Positions 53,978 through 62,732 of a DNA stretch of 64,000 bases are shown here, piece after piece. The DNA lies in the NCBI RefSeq assembly GCF_013409345.1, contig NZ_JACCBB010000001.1, positions 1,054,001 through 1,118,000 on the forward strand, written 5' to 3'. The notes under the pieces are model-generated. The model had not been told where the DNA came from. It did no database searches and saw only the letters and a list, made by a program, of their open reading frames with translations. How positions within the stretch are numbered: position 1 is the first letter of the stretch; every line of letters starts with the position of its first letter. Position numbers and translations under genes: made by a program. The DNA is from Kineococcus aurantiacus. Its GTDB lineage: Bacteria > Actinomycetota > Actinomycetes > Actinomycetales > Kineococcaceae.

Positions 53978-55315
53978 TCAGCGGGCGGCCGCGGCGGGGC
54001 GGGTCTCGTCCTGCGGGGCGGTGCTCATGAGCTTGGTGCCCAGCAGCAGCAGCGCGCCGAGCACGGCGATCCCGCCGAGGACGAACAGGCCGGCGGTGGT
54101 GGAGTCGAACGTCTCCTCGGCCCAGACGCGGATGTTGGGGGCGATGAAGCCGCCGAGGTTGCCGAGGCCGTTGATGAGGCCGAACCCGGCGGCCAGCGCG
54201 GCACCGCTGAGGTAGCGCGTCGGCAGGGTCCAGAACAGCGGCTGGCAGGTGACGAAGCCGATGGCGGCCACGCACAGGGCCACGATGGCGAGCACGGCGT
54301 TGCCGGCCACGGCCGAGACGGCGATCCCGGCGCCGGACAGGACGAGCAGCGCCGCGCCGACCTCGCGGTGGCGGCGGTGGCGGTCGACGATGCGGGGCAC
54401 GACCGCGATGGTGACCAGGGCGCAGGCCCACGGGATGGAGGTCAGCAGACCCACCGTGAACCCGACCTCGCGGCCGGTGATGGCCGAGACCTGGGTGGGC
54501 AGGAAGAACGTGAGCCCGTAGACGGCGGCCTGGATGCACAGGCAGACGAGGCAGAAGTACAGGACGCGGGGGTTGAGCAGCGCCTTGCCCCAGCCCAGGT
54601 GGCCGCCGGTCTCGCCGCGGGCGGCGTCGTCGGCGGCGAGGCGGTCCGCGAGCGCGGCCTTCTCCTCGGCCGGCATCCACCGGGCCTTCTCGGGGCGGTC
54701 GGTGAGGACGAACACGGCGACGACGCCGACGACGACGGCGAACAGGCCCTCGACCATGAACAGCCACTGGTACCCGGCCAGGCCCGCGAGCCCGTCCATC
54801 TCCAGCAGCCCGCCGGACAGGGGCCCGCCGACGATGTTGGCCAGGGGCAGGCCCATCTGGAACAGCCCGGTGGCGAAGGCGCGGCGGCTCTCGGGGAACC
54901 AGTAGGTGAGGTAGAGCAGGACGCCGGGGAAGAACCCGGCCTCGGCCACGCCGAGCAGGAACCGCAGGACGTAGAACATCGTCTCGCCCTGGACGAACAT
55001 GAAGGCCGTGGCGATGAGGCCCCAGGTGACCATGATCCGGGCCATCCACCAGCGGGCGCCGACCTTGTGCATGATCAGGTTGCTGGGCACCTCGAAGACG
55101 GCGTAGCCCACGAAGAACAGCCCGGCGCCGAAGGCGTAGGCGGCGGCCGACAGGCCGATGCTGACCTCGAGCTCCTCCTTGGCGAACCCGACGTTGCTGC
55201 GGTCGAGGAACGCGATGACGTACATCAGCAGCAGGAACGGGATGAGCCGCTTGGCCGTGCGGCGGACGGCGGAGTCGACGAGGCGGTCGGCTTCCGGCGG
55301 GGCGGGGTTGCTCAC
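53978..55315 (-). CDS. MFS transporter, anion:cation symporter (hexuronate/tartrate-like)
   Basis: A 445-residue major-facilitator protein with twelve hydrophobic segments. It shows the ACS-family signature around helix 1 (LLMYVIAFLDRSNVGFAKEE) and GVAEAGFFPGVLLYLTYWFP in helix 4. Relatives (GudP, ExuT, DgoT, TtuB) import glucarate, galacturonate, galactonate or tartrate by proton symport. GTG 55315 has GGAGAG before it. A CCAATAGGATATTGG palindrome ~85 bases upstream and a GntR gene further upstream point to induction by the imported acid. Confidence 0.92.
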   Translation of the reverse strand: MSNPAPPEADRLVDSAVRRTAKRLIPFLLLMYVIAFLDRSNVGFAKEELEVSIGLSAAAYAFGAGLFFVGYAVFEVPSNLIMHKVGARWWMARIMVTWGLIATAFMFVQGETMFYVLRFLLGVAEAGFFPGVLLYLTYWFPESRRAFATGLFQMGLPLANIVGGPLSGGLLEMDGLAGLAGYQWLFMVEGLFAVVVGVVAVFVLTDRPEKARWMPAEEKAALADRLAADDAARGETGGHLGWGKALLNPRVLYFCLVCLCIQAAVYGLTFFLPTQVSAITGREVGFTVGLLTSIPWACALVTIAVVPRIVDRHRRHREVGAALLVLSGAGIAVSAVAGNAVLAIVALCVAAIGFVTCQPLFWTLPTRYLSGAALAAGFGLINGLGNLGGFIAPNIRVWAEETFDSTTAGLFVLGGIAVLGALLLLGTKLMSTAPQDETRPAAAAR

Positions 55316-55399
55316 GTGCTCTCCAGACAACGTCGTCGTTCACAGAGACCGTCCGCGTGGACGGGAGGGCGGCTGGCGTCGCCGCGGGCGCAACCTAAC

Positions 55400-55416
55400 A
55401 TCCAATAGGATATTGG
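55400..55416. promoter_or_regulatory. AT-rich palindrome, probable GntR operator of the MFS/SDR operon
   Basis: CCAATA-GGA-TATTGG (55402-55416) is a perfect 6-3-6 palindrome overlapping a second one, ATCCAATAGGAT (55400-55411). It is strikingly AT-rich for this genome and lies between the GntR gene and the transporter start. It probably binds the adjacent FCD regulator. Confidence 0.6.
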
Positions 55417-55478
55417 CGTCAAGGCGACCTGATCCGGCCCCGGCCCCACCGGGCGGGCCGGCGGCTCCGGCGGGGAAC

Positions 55479-56186
55479 TCAGGCGGGGGTGTCGAGCCCC
55501 ACCGCGGCGCGGTCCTCCAGGGCCCGGCGCCGCACCGCCTCCAGGTGCTCGCGCATGCGCGCGGCCGCCGCCGCCCCGTCCCGCGCGCGCAGCGCGTCCA
55601 CGACGGCCCCGTGCTCGGTGATGGCCGGCTGCGCGTCGGTCACCCCGCGCTGGACGAGCCGGAGCCGGAAGCGCTGCAGCTGGCCGTTCAGGCCCTCGAA
55701 GGCGTCGGCCAGGAAGCGGTTGCCGCCGGCGTGGTTGACGAGCCGGTGGAACTCGTTGTCGGCCCGGTGGTAGTCCTGGTAGTCGAGGAACGAGGGCCCC
55801 TTGGGGGCCCGCGCCATGCGCTCCATCGTCCCGGCCAGCCGGTCCAGCAGGTCGTCCCCGGCGTGCGCGGCCGCCGCGGAGACGTTGTGGCACTCCAGGA
55901 GCACGCGCGCGTCCATCAGCTGGTCGACCTCGCTGCGCGAGAGCAGGCCCGCCACCCGGTAGCCGCGCATGGCGACCCGCTCCACCAGGCCCGTCGACTC
56001 GATCCGCGCCATCGCCTCGCGCACCGGGGTCGGGGACACCCCCAGCAGCCGGGCCAGGCCGTCGATGCTCAGCGACTCCCCCGGCTCGGCGTTGCCGTCC
56101 ATGAGCCAGGCCAGCAGCGAGGCGTGCACCGAGTCGGCGAGCGACGCGCGCGCGGGGGTGGACGGCGGCGCGGGGCGGGCTGGCAC
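55479..56186 (-). CDS. GntR-family (FCD) transcriptional regulator
   Basis: A 235-residue regulator. The HTH lies in SIDGLARLLGVSPTPVREAMARIESTGLVE, and the C-terminal FCD domain has metal-site histidines in HRADNEFHRLVNHAGGN and EHGAVVDALRARDGAA. It should repress the MFS/SDR operon transcribed in the same direction 163 bases downstream. GTG 56186 lies six bases after TACGAT, another leaderless-type start. Its own operator may be elsewhere, since the palindrome found lies downstream. Confidence 0.92.
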   Translation of the reverse strand: MPARPAPPSTPARASLADSVHASLLAWLMDGNAEPGESLSIDGLARLLGVSPTPVREAMARIESTGLVERVAMRGYRVAGLLSRSEVDQLMDARVLLECHNVSAAAAHAGDDLLDRLAGTMERMARAPKGPSFLDYQDYHRADNEFHRLVNHAGGNRFLADAFEGLNGQLQRFRLRLVQRGVTDAQPAITEHGAVVDALRARDGAAAAARMREHLEAVRRRALEDRAAVGLDTPA

Positions 56187-56227
56187 CGCGCGATCGTACC
56201 CACCGACCCCGTGCGGGCCCGGACCGC

Positions 56228-57115
56228 TCAGAACGACTCGAGCAGCGCCGCCACCGACGGCCGCTCGTCGTCGGCCAGGCCGGCCAGCAGCAGGCGCAGC
56301 GGTTCGAGGTCGCGCAGCTCGACGTAGGCCAGGTCGTCGGAGCGGTGCGCCGCGGCGACGGCCTCGGACGTGATGGCCATCGCCCGGCCGGTCGCCACGA
56401 CCGCCAGCATCTCCTCCACCGTCCGCGCGGCCGGCCCCACCGCCCGCGGCGCGGCCCCCGACGGGCGCGGGTCGACCAGCCACACCTCCCGGTCGCTGCC
56501 GGCGTCGACGATCGGCTCGTCGTCGAGGTCGGCGATGGACAGGGACGGCTCCCGGGCCAGCCGGTGGCCGCTGGCGAAGACGGCCACGCGCCGCACCCGC
56601 GCCACGTCGACGGCCCGCACCCGCGGGTCGGCCCCGGCCCCGGCCGGGACCTGGAGGAAGACGACGTCCACGGTGCCGTCGACGAGGTCGGCGACCTCCT
56701 GCCCCCACCGCACGTGCCGCAGCACGACGTCGAGCCCGGGGCTCTCCTGGGCGTCGGCCACCAGCCGCGTGGAGACCCAGCGCGGCGTCGAGGTGCCGAT
56801 GCCGACGGTCAGCCGCTCCCGCTCCCCCGAGGCCGCGACGCGCCGGGCCCGCACCAGGGCCCGGTCGAGCAGCTCGGTGATGCGCCCGGCGTCGGCGAGC
56901 AGCGCCTGCCCCGCGGGGGTCAGCGCCGAGCCCTCGCGCGCGACCCCGCGGGCGTCGCGCACCACGAGGCGGCCGCCGACGAGGGACTCCAGCCGGGCCA
57001 CGGCCTGGCTCAGCGCCGGCTGCGACATCTGCAGCGAGGCGGCGGCGGTCGTGAAGCTGCGGTCGCGCGCGACGGCCTGGAGGTAGCGCAGCGACCTCAC
57101 GTCGAGCTCGCCCAC
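56228..57115 (-). CDS. LysR-family transcriptional regulator
   Basis: A 295-residue LysR regulator with an N-terminal HTH (FTTAAASLQMSQPALSQAVARLE) and a standard effector domain. It is divergent from the amidohydrolase/monooxygenase/permease operon. A T-N11-A palindrome, CATCCACACCGTGGATG, lies between them. GTG 57115 is my choice; GTG 57139 lies inside the palindrome and GTG 57100 is also possible. The effector is probably a nitrogen heterocycle or its breakdown product (inference from the operon). Confidence 0.9.
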   Translation of the reverse strand: MGELDVRSLRYLQAVARDRSFTTAAASLQMSQPALSQAVARLESLVGGRLVVRDARGVAREGSALTPAGQALLADAGRITELLDRALVRARRVAASGERERLTVGIGTSTPRWVSTRLVADAQESPGLDVVLRHVRWGQEVADLVDGTVDVVFLQVPAGAGADPRVRAVDVARVRRVAVFASGHRLAREPSLSIADLDDEPIVDAGSDREVWLVDPRPSGAAPRAVGPAARTVEEMLAVVATGRAMAITSEAVAAAHRSDDLAYVELRDLEPLRLLLAGLADDERPSVAALLESF

Positions 57116-57132
57116 GCCCCGCCCGTTGCGCC

Positions 57133-57149
57133 CATCCACACCGTGGATG
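57133..57149. promoter_or_regulatory. LysR-type T-N11-A box
   Basis: CATCCAC-ACC-GTGGATG is a perfect 7-3-7 palindrome containing T-N11-A (57135-57147). It lies in the 90-base gap between the divergent LysR gene and the amidohydrolase operon, the expected recognition site. Confidence 0.65.
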
Positions 57150-57205
57150 CTCTCAGAGGGGACTCCTGTGCGACAGGGAGGGCCGGTGCTGCCTACGTTG
57201 ACGGC

Positions 57206-58213
57206 GTGCGTCCCCTCGCCCAGCTGCCCAAGGCCCACGTGCACGCGCACCTCGACGGTTCGTACCCGCGCCGGGCCGTGCTGGACCTGGCCCGGCGCCG
57301 GGGGGTGCAGGTCGACCTGCCCGTGCGCCCGGGCGCGGCCGGGGGCCCGGACGGCTGGCGCGACGTCTGGGAGTTCTTCGACGCCTACGGCCGGGTGCCG
57401 GCGCTGGTGTCCGACCTGGACGACCTGGCGGGGCTGTGCGAGGCCCTCGTCGAGCAGGAGGCCGCCGAGGGCGTCCTCTACTTCGAGCCCGCCGTCGAGC
57501 CGCAGCTGTACGCCCCCCGGCTGGGCACGCTGCGCGACGTGACGCGCGTCGTCCTGGACGCCCTGACCACCGCGGGCCGCCGGCACGGCGTCGAGGTGGG
57601 GGCCCTGGTCACCGTCAACACCGACCAGGACGAGCCCGTCGCGGCGCAGCTGGCCGCGCTCGCCGCCGAGTTCGCCGGGGCCGGCGTCACCGCGTTCGGG
57701 ACGGCGGGCTTCGTCGAGCCCTCCGGGCTGGAGCGGTTCGCCGCGTGCGCCGCGACCGCCCGGGCCGCGGGGCTGCCGGTGGTCGCGCACGCGGGCCAGA
57801 CGGGCGGGTGGGAGTGCGTCGCCGAGGCCGTCGACGTCCTGGGGGCCACCCGCATCGCGCACGGCGTCCGCTCGGTGGAGGACCCGGCGTTCGTGCAGCG
57901 GCTCGTCGAGACCGGCGTCGTGCTGGACGTCGCGCCGGTCTCCAACGTCGCCCTGGGGATCGTGCCGGACCTGGCCTCGCACCCGGCGCCGCAGCTGCAC
58001 GCCGCCGGCGTCGGGGTGACCCTCAACGCCGACGACCAGCTGTGGTTCGGCCGCGGCGTGACCGACCAGTACGCCGTGGCCCGGCACGTGTGGGGGCTGC
58101 CCGACACCGAGCTCGCCGCGCTGGCCGGCAACGGGCTGCGGGTGGAGGGGGTGAGCGCGGCGACGCGGCAGCGGTTCGGCACCGCCCTGGCCGCCTGGCT
58201 GGCGGCGCCGTGA
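57206..58213 (+). CDS. Adenosine-deaminase-like amidohydrolase with Glu-to-Gln change in the active site
   Basis: A 335-residue member of the adenosine/AMP deaminase clan. The metal ligands H13 and H15 are in KAHVHAHLDGS, the third at H195 (VVAHAGQTGGWE), then H219 (TRIAHGVRSVED) and D276/D277 (TLNADDQLWF). In deaminases the H195 motif reads HAGE, where Glu protonates the purine ring; here it is HAGQ. DP after the Asp pair is also changed to DQ. The chemistry may therefore differ from purine deamination. GTG 57206 sits six bases after TACGTT. It is coupled to the next gene by a GTGA overlap. Confidence 0.85.
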   Translation: MRPLAQLPKAHVHAHLDGSYPRRAVLDLARRRGVQVDLPVRPGAAGGPDGWRDVWEFFDAYGRVPALVSDLDDLAGLCEALVEQEAAEGVLYFEPAVEPQLYAPRLGTLRDVTRVVLDALTTAGRRHGVEVGALVTVNTDQDEPVAAQLAALAAEFAGAGVTAFGTAGFVEPSGLERFAACAATARAAGLPVVAHAGQTGGWECVAEAVDVLGATRIAHGVRSVEDPAFVQRLVETGVVLDVAPVSNVALGIVPDLASHPAPQLHAAGVGVTLNADDQLWFGRGVTDQYAVARHVWGLPDTELAALAGNGLRVEGVSAATRQRFGTALAAWLAAP

Positions 58214-59595
58214 GCGACCCGCCCCGGCCGCTGCTGCTGTCCGCGTTCGAGGTCAGCGGCCCGAACCTGACCAGCCAGGGCCTGTGGGCGCACCCCGAGC
58301 AGGAGACGCTGCGCTACAAGGACCTCGACCACTGGCTGCGCCTGGCGACCCTCCTGGAGGAGGGGGGTTTCGACGTCCTCTTCCTCGCCGACTCCCCCGG
58401 CTACCCCGTGCTGGGCGGCCGCACGCCGGACGTCGTGTTCGAGCAGGCCGTCGAGATGCCGACGAACGACCCGCTGCTGCTGGTCCCGGCGATGGCGACG
58501 GTGACGCGGCGGCTGGGCTTCGCCGTGACGTCCTCGACGACGTTCGAGGGCCCCTACCCCAACGCGCGCCGCTTCGCGACGCTGGACCACCTCACGCGCG
58601 GGCGCATCGGCTGGAACGTGGTGACGACGAGCTCACCGGTGGTCAGCGACCTGCACGGCCGCGAGCGGCTGCCCCCGCACGACGTGCGCTACGACGTCGC
58701 CGACGAGCACCTGGAGCTGAGCTACCGGCTGTTCGAGGGCGGCTGGGAGGACGGTGCGGTGCTGGCCGACAAGGCCGCCCGCCGGTACGCCGACCCCGCC
58801 CGCGTCCACCCCGTGCACCACGACGGGCGCTGGTTCACCTCGCACGGCTACTTCAAGGTCGAGCCGTCCCCGCAGCGCACGCCGGTCCTCTTCCAGGCCG
58901 GGTCCTCCGCGCGGGGCCGGGAGTTCGCCGCCACCCACGCCGAGGTCGTGTTCCTGCAGGGCCGCGACGCGGGCACCCTGCACGCCCAGGTGCTGGACCT
59001 GCGGGCCCGGGCCGCCGCCCACGGGCGCGACCCGTCCTCGCTGCGGACGCTGGCCGGGCTGACCGTCGTCGTCGGCCGCGACCGCGACCACGCCCGGCGC
59101 CGCCTGGAGGAGTACCTGTCGTGGGTCGACGAGGACGCCGCCCGCGCCTACTTCGCCTCCATGACGGGGATCGACCTCGCCGCGCTGGACCCCGCGGGCC
59201 GCTTCGCGGACCTGCGCACCGAGGGCGGGCGCACGCAGGTCGAGCGCTACGCCGGGGAGACGGTGGCCCGGGCGCGGGCCGACTTCCTGCGGTTCGGGAT
59301 GCGCGAGTTCGTCCTGACCGGCTCCCCGGTGGACGTCGCCGACCAGGTCGAGCAGCTCGCCGCGCGGACCGGCGTCGACGGGTTCAACCTCACCCCGTTC
59401 GTCGTGCCCGGCTCCTACGCGGAGTTCTGCGAGCACGTCGTGCCCGAGCTGCGCCGGCGCGGTCTGGCGCGTGAGCCCGGCAGCGTCCCGGCAGGCTCTA
59501 CGCTGCGGGAAGCGATCTTCGGTGCGGGCCGCCGCCGGCTGCCCGCCGACCACCCGGCGGCCCGGTTCCGCCACGTCCCCGAGGAGCAGGCGTGA
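58210..59595 (+). CDS. FMN-dependent LLM monooxygenase (NtaA/SnaA/DszA family)
   Basis: A 461-residue bacterial-luciferase-like monooxygenase. Family landmarks are WAHPEQETLRYKDLDHW, GFDVLFLADSP, TSSTTFEGPYPNARRFATLDHLT, GRIGWNVVTTSSP and YFKVEPSPQRTPVLFQAGSS. Relatives use FMNH2 from a separate reductase to open or oxidise chelators, sulfones or heterocycles. No flavin reductase gene is adjacent. It overlaps both its neighbours by GTGA, so the three proteins likely form one catabolic unit for an imported nitrogen compound. Confidence 0.92.
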   Translation: MSDPPRPLLLSAFEVSGPNLTSQGLWAHPEQETLRYKDLDHWLRLATLLEEGGFDVLFLADSPGYPVLGGRTPDVVFEQAVEMPTNDPLLLVPAMATVTRRLGFAVTSSTTFEGPYPNARRFATLDHLTRGRIGWNVVTTSSPVVSDLHGRERLPPHDVRYDVADEHLELSYRLFEGGWEDGAVLADKAARRYADPARVHPVHHDGRWFTSHGYFKVEPSPQRTPVLFQAGSSARGREFAATHAEVVFLQGRDAGTLHAQVLDLRARAAAHGRDPSSLRTLAGLTVVVGRDRDHARRRLEEYLSWVDEDAARAYFASMTGIDLAALDPAGRFADLRTEGGRTQVERYAGETVARARADFLRFGMREFVLTGSPVDVADQVEQLAARTGVDGFNLTPFVVPGSYAEFCEHVVPELRRRGLAREPGSVPAGSTLREAIFGAGRRRLPADHPAARFRHVPEEQA

Positions 59596-61103
59596 GCGAG
59601 GTCCCCACGACACCCCGGACGCGCGTCGGCGGTGTCGACGTCGAGCTGAACGGCGTCAACGCCGTCAGCGAGGCCGAACGGCACGGCCGGCCCCGGGACC
59701 TGTTCTGGCCGTGGTTCGCCGCCAACGTCTCCGTCCTGGCCGTCAGCTACGGCTCCTTCGTGCTGGGTTTCGGCATCTCCTTCTGGCAGGCGACGCTCGT
59801 CTCGGTGGCCGGTGTCGTCGTGTCCTACGTCGTCGTCGGGCTCGTCGCCATCGCCGGCAAGCGCGGGTCGGCGCCGACGATGACGTTGTCGCGCGCCGCC
59901 TTCGGGGTGGACGGGAACCGGCTGCCCTCGCTGGTGTCGTGGCTGCTGACGCTGGGCTGGGAGACGTCCCTGGCCGCCGTGGCCGTCCTGGCCACCGCCA
60001 CCGTCCTGGGCCGGCTCGGCGCCGGCGGCGGCACGGGCACCAAGCTCGTCGCCCTCGTGATCGTCGTCGGGCTCATCGTCCTGGGCGGCACGCTGGGGTT
60101 CCGGGTCATCATGCGCATGCAGCGCTGGATCACCGTGGTCACCGCCGTCCTGACGGTGCTGTACATCGCCTTCGCGGCCGGCTCGGTCGACTGGGGGACG
60201 GTCTCGGCGATCCCGGCCGGCGACACCGCGGCCGTCGTGGGCGCGTTCACCATGGTCATGACGGGGTTCGGGCTGGGCTGGGCCAACGCCGCGGCCGACT
60301 ACTCCCGCTACCTGCCGCGGGACGCCTCCAGCGGCGGGGTGGTGCTGTGGACGACGCTGGGGTCCTCGCTGGGGCCGGCGGTGCTGCTGGTCTTCGGGGC
60401 GCTCGTCGTGGGCTCGCAGCCGGACCTGAGCGCGCGCGTGGCGGCCGACCCGGTGGGGGCGCTGACCGACATCCTGCCGACGTGGTTCCTCGTGCCGTTC
60501 GCGGTCGTGGCCGTCCTGGGCCTGGTCGGCGGGGCGGTCATGGACATCTACTCCTCGGGGCTGGCCCTGCTCAACGTGGGCCTGCGGGTGCCCCGGCCGG
60601 TGGCGGTGCTCGTCGACGCGTGCCTCATGGTCGCCGGCGCGATCTACATCGCGTTCTTCTCGGTGGACTTCCTCACCCCGTTCCAGGGGTTCCTCATCAC
60701 CCTGGGCGTGCCGATCGCGGCGTGGGCCGGCATCTTCCTGGCCGACCTCGCGACGCGGCGCGCCGGCTACGCCGAGGACGAGCTGCTCGACGCGCGGGGC
60801 CGCTACGGGTCGGTGCGCTGGCTGCCGGTCCTGACGATGGCCGGGGCGACGGCGATCGGCTGGGGGCTGGTGTCGAACGCCAACGCCTCGTGGCTGGCCT
60901 GGCAGGGGTACTTCTTCGAGCCGCTGGGGCTGGCGACGTGGGTGCCGCCGTCGGGGCAGGACGCGGGGTACTGGGACGGCGACTGGGGGTACGCGGGCCT
61001 GGGCGTGCTGCTGGCCTTCGCCCTCGGCTTCGTCGTCGTGGCCGTGTTCGGCCGGGGCGCCGTCCGCGCCCAGGAGTCGCGGTCGCACGACTCCCGGGCG
61101 TGA
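59592..61103 (+). CDS. NCS1-family permease (cytosine/purine/allantoin type)
   Basis: A 503-residue membrane protein with about twelve hydrophobic segments. NCS1 features are FWPWFAANVSVLAVSYGSF, RAAFGVDGNRLPSLVSWLLTLGWE and TGFGLGWANAAADYSRYLP. CodB/PucI/FurD relatives import cytosine, uracil, allantoin or hydantoins with Na+ or H+. It is the last gene of the operon and should bring in its substrate. GTG 59592 overlaps the monooxygenase stop. The OsmC gene converges four bases after its stop. Confidence 0.93.
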   Translation: MSEVPTTPRTRVGGVDVELNGVNAVSEAERHGRPRDLFWPWFAANVSVLAVSYGSFVLGFGISFWQATLVSVAGVVVSYVVVGLVAIAGKRGSAPTMTLSRAAFGVDGNRLPSLVSWLLTLGWETSLAAVAVLATATVLGRLGAGGGTGTKLVALVIVVGLIVLGGTLGFRVIMRMQRWITVVTAVLTVLYIAFAAGSVDWGTVSAIPAGDTAAVVGAFTMVMTGFGLGWANAAADYSRYLPRDASSGGVVLWTTLGSSLGPAVLLVFGALVVGSQPDLSARVAADPVGALTDILPTWFLVPFAVVAVLGLVGGAVMDIYSSGLALLNVGLRVPRPVAVLVDACLMVAGAIYIAFFSVDFLTPFQGFLITLGVPIAAWAGIFLADLATRRAGYAEDELLDARGRYGSVRWLPVLTMAGATAIGWGLVSNANASWLAWQGYFFEPLGLATWVPPSGQDAGYWDGDWGYAGLGVLLAFALGFVVVAVFGRGAVRAQESRSHDSRA

Positions 61104-61107
61104 GGGT

Positions 61108-61611
61108 TCAGGCGCGCTGGACGCTGACCTTCGGCGGCGTCTGCAGCGTCTGGGCGATGACGCAGTAGCGCTCGGCCAGGGAGACCATCTTGGCCTCGGT
61201 CGCCTCGTCGGCGTCGGAGGAGAAGTCGAAGGTGATGGTCACGTCGGTGATGCCGACGGGGACCTCGCGCGCGACGCCCAGGGTGCCGCGGGCGTCCCAG
61301 TGCGCGTCGACCGTGACGGAGGCGTTGCGCAGCTCCACGCCCATCGCCGTGGCGACGCTGCGCAGCGTCACCCCGGCGCAGGCCGCCACGGCCTCGCACA
61401 GCATGTCCGCCGAGCACGCCTCGGTGCCGTCACCGCCGGCGGCGGGGTGCAGCCCGGCGCGGGTGGTGCCCGCGAAGCCGTCGACCGAGACGCCGATGGA
61501 CTGGCCGTCCAGCACCGCCACGGCCCGGGCCGGGACCAGCGCCTGCGCGGGGTCCTCCCGGTAGGCGTCCTTCAACGGCTTCTGCAGGGCCCTCAGTTCG
61601 GTCGAATCCAC
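61108..61611 (-). CDS. OsmC-family peroxiredoxin-like protein
   Basis: A 167-residue OsmC/Ohr-type protein. The redox cysteines fit SADMLCEAVAACAGVTLRSVA (first Cys) and LAERYCVIAQTLQTPPKV (second). It would reduce organic hydroperoxides with a thiol cofactor. GTG 61611 is six bases after TAAGCT on its strand. It converges with the permease gene and diverges from a protein of unknown function. Confidence 0.87.
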   Translation of the reverse strand: MDSTELRALQKPLKDAYREDPAQALVPARAVAVLDGQSIGVSVDGFAGTTRAGLHPAAGGDGTEACSADMLCEAVAACAGVTLRSVATAMGVELRNASVTVDAHWDARGTLGVAREVPVGITDVTITFDFSSDADEATEAKMVSLAERYCVIAQTLQTPPKVSVQRA

Positions 61612-61667
61612 CGGGGAAGCTTAGGCCCCGCTGCCGTTGCCGTCGCAACTTCCGCGAGACTGCCCCT

Positions 61668-62282
61668 GTGAAGTGGAGCACCGCCCTGAAGACCCTGCAG
61701 GACGTCGCCGACGGCTGCGCGCACGTGGGCCGCCAGCCCGAGGGGATCGTCCGGCTGAGGGTCTTCCAGGCGTGGGTCTTCGGGACCCTGCTGGGGCCCC
61801 GGACCGACGACGTCGACGACGCCACCGGGGTCCGGGTCGCCCTCGTGACCAACGCCCGCGAGGGCGAGTGCGCCTTCGGCACCCGCCCGCCCGCGGCCGG
61901 GCACTGGCTCGCCGCCTCGGGGCTGGCGACGAGACCGGCCCAGCTGTTCTTCCGGTCCGGCGAGGTGCCCGTGTGGAACCACGTCGTCGACCGCCCGGTG
62001 CGGTTCTGGACGCGCGAGGAGGGTCTCGACGCGGACGTGCTGGAGCGGCTGCGCGCCGGGGAGGGGGCCGCGCTGCGGGGCGAGCCGCCGACGCCGGCCG
62101 AGCTGGCCGCCCGCCTGGACGCCGAGCTCGCCGTGAGCCTGGAGGCGTTGCGCCGCACGGCCTCGGAGTACGACGCGAAGCGGTGGTCACCGGGTTCGCC
62201 GGAACGGCGCGGCGACGCCCTGGCCGACGCCGCGCTGGGGTACCTGGACCTGCGGACGGCCAGGGGTACCCTCCGGCCATGA
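61668..62282 (+). CDS. Protein of unknown function
   Basis: A 204-residue soluble protein starting MKWSTALKTLQDVADGCAHV (GTG start). The middle part (VFQAWVFGTLLGP, VALVTNAREGECAFGTRPPAAGHW, PVWNHVVDRPVRFWTREEGLD) looks like a compact alpha/beta domain, and the C-terminal ~70 residues are helical. I do not recognise a family with certainty. The final codons overlap the next gene by ATGA, and that gene has its own TACCCT box inside this coding region. GAGACT lies six bases before its GTG. Confidence 0.7.
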   Translation: MKWSTALKTLQDVADGCAHVGRQPEGIVRLRVFQAWVFGTLLGPRTDDVDDATGVRVALVTNAREGECAFGTRPPAAGHWLAASGLATRPAQLFFRSGEVPVWNHVVDRPVRFWTREEGLDADVLERLRAGEGAALRGEPPTPAELAARLDAELAVSLEALRRTASEYDAKRWSPGSPERRGDALADAALGYLDLRTARGTLRP

Positions 62283-62470
62283 GCGACGAGACCGTCCCGG
62301 ACAAGCTCGCCTACCGCCTCCTCACCGGGCCCGACGACCGGTCCTTCTGCGAGAAGGTCAGCGCGGCCCTGGCCGACGGGTACGTGCTGCACGGCAGCCC
62401 GTCGGTGACGACGACCGACGGGCGCACCGTCGCCGCCCAGGCCGTCGTCCTCCCCCACGTCCTGGGCTGA
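62279..62470 (+). CDS. DUF1737 small protein
   Basis: A 63-residue protein matching DUF1737: LAYRLLTGPDDRSFCEKVSAAL then DGYVLHGSPSVTTTDGRTV and AQAVVLPHV. The domain has no known function. ATG 62279 lies six bases after TACCCT (62267-62272), so it may have its own leaderless transcript besides read-through from the upstream gene. A GC-rich hairpin (62480-62497) follows. Confidence 0.85.
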   Translation: MSDETVPDKLAYRLLTGPDDRSFCEKVSAALADGYVLHGSPSVTTTDGRTVAAQAVVLPHVLG

Positions 62471-62517
62471 GCGCCCGGCGGCCCCCGGGCGGGGGCCCGT
62501 TGCGGCACCCGTGACCG

Positions 62518-62546
62518 TTACCGCTGTCTGACAGGCGGTGTTAAGG
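62518..62546 (+). promoter_or_regulatory. Probable sigma-70-type promoter of the met operon
   Basis: TTACCG (62518-62523), a 17-base spacer and TTAAGG (62541-62546) precede the riboswitch by about eight bases. Spacing and position fit a housekeeping promoter whose transcript begins at the aptamer. Confidence 0.55.
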
Positions 62547-62554
62547 TGCGGGCA

Positions 62555-62665
62555 GGTCATGAGTGACAGCGAGAAGCCCTGGCTGGCTGTCCGGCAACCC
62601 TCCCCCGCGGCGGGGTGCCCCAGGTGAGGACCTGGCCGGACGATCCCGTCCGGCAAGCGCGGATC
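62555..62665 (+). ncRNA. SAM-IV-type riboswitch upstream of methionine importer
   Basis: The leader contains GGTCATGAGTGACAGCG, CCGGCAACCCTCC and GCGGGGTGCCCCAGGTGA, followed by a GGCAAGCGCGGATC tail. This matches, from memory, the SAM-IV class found in actinobacteria. P1 can form between CAGGTC (62553-62558) and GACCTG (62629-62634). It senses S-adenosylmethionine and should turn the metQ operon off when SAM is plentiful. About 70 bases of expression platform separate it from the metQ start. Confidence 0.88.
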
Positions 62666-62732
62666 GCCGGACGTCGTCGATCACGGCAGCTGCGAGCCGC
62701 GCGCCCGCCCGCACGACAACCGGAGTGTCCTC

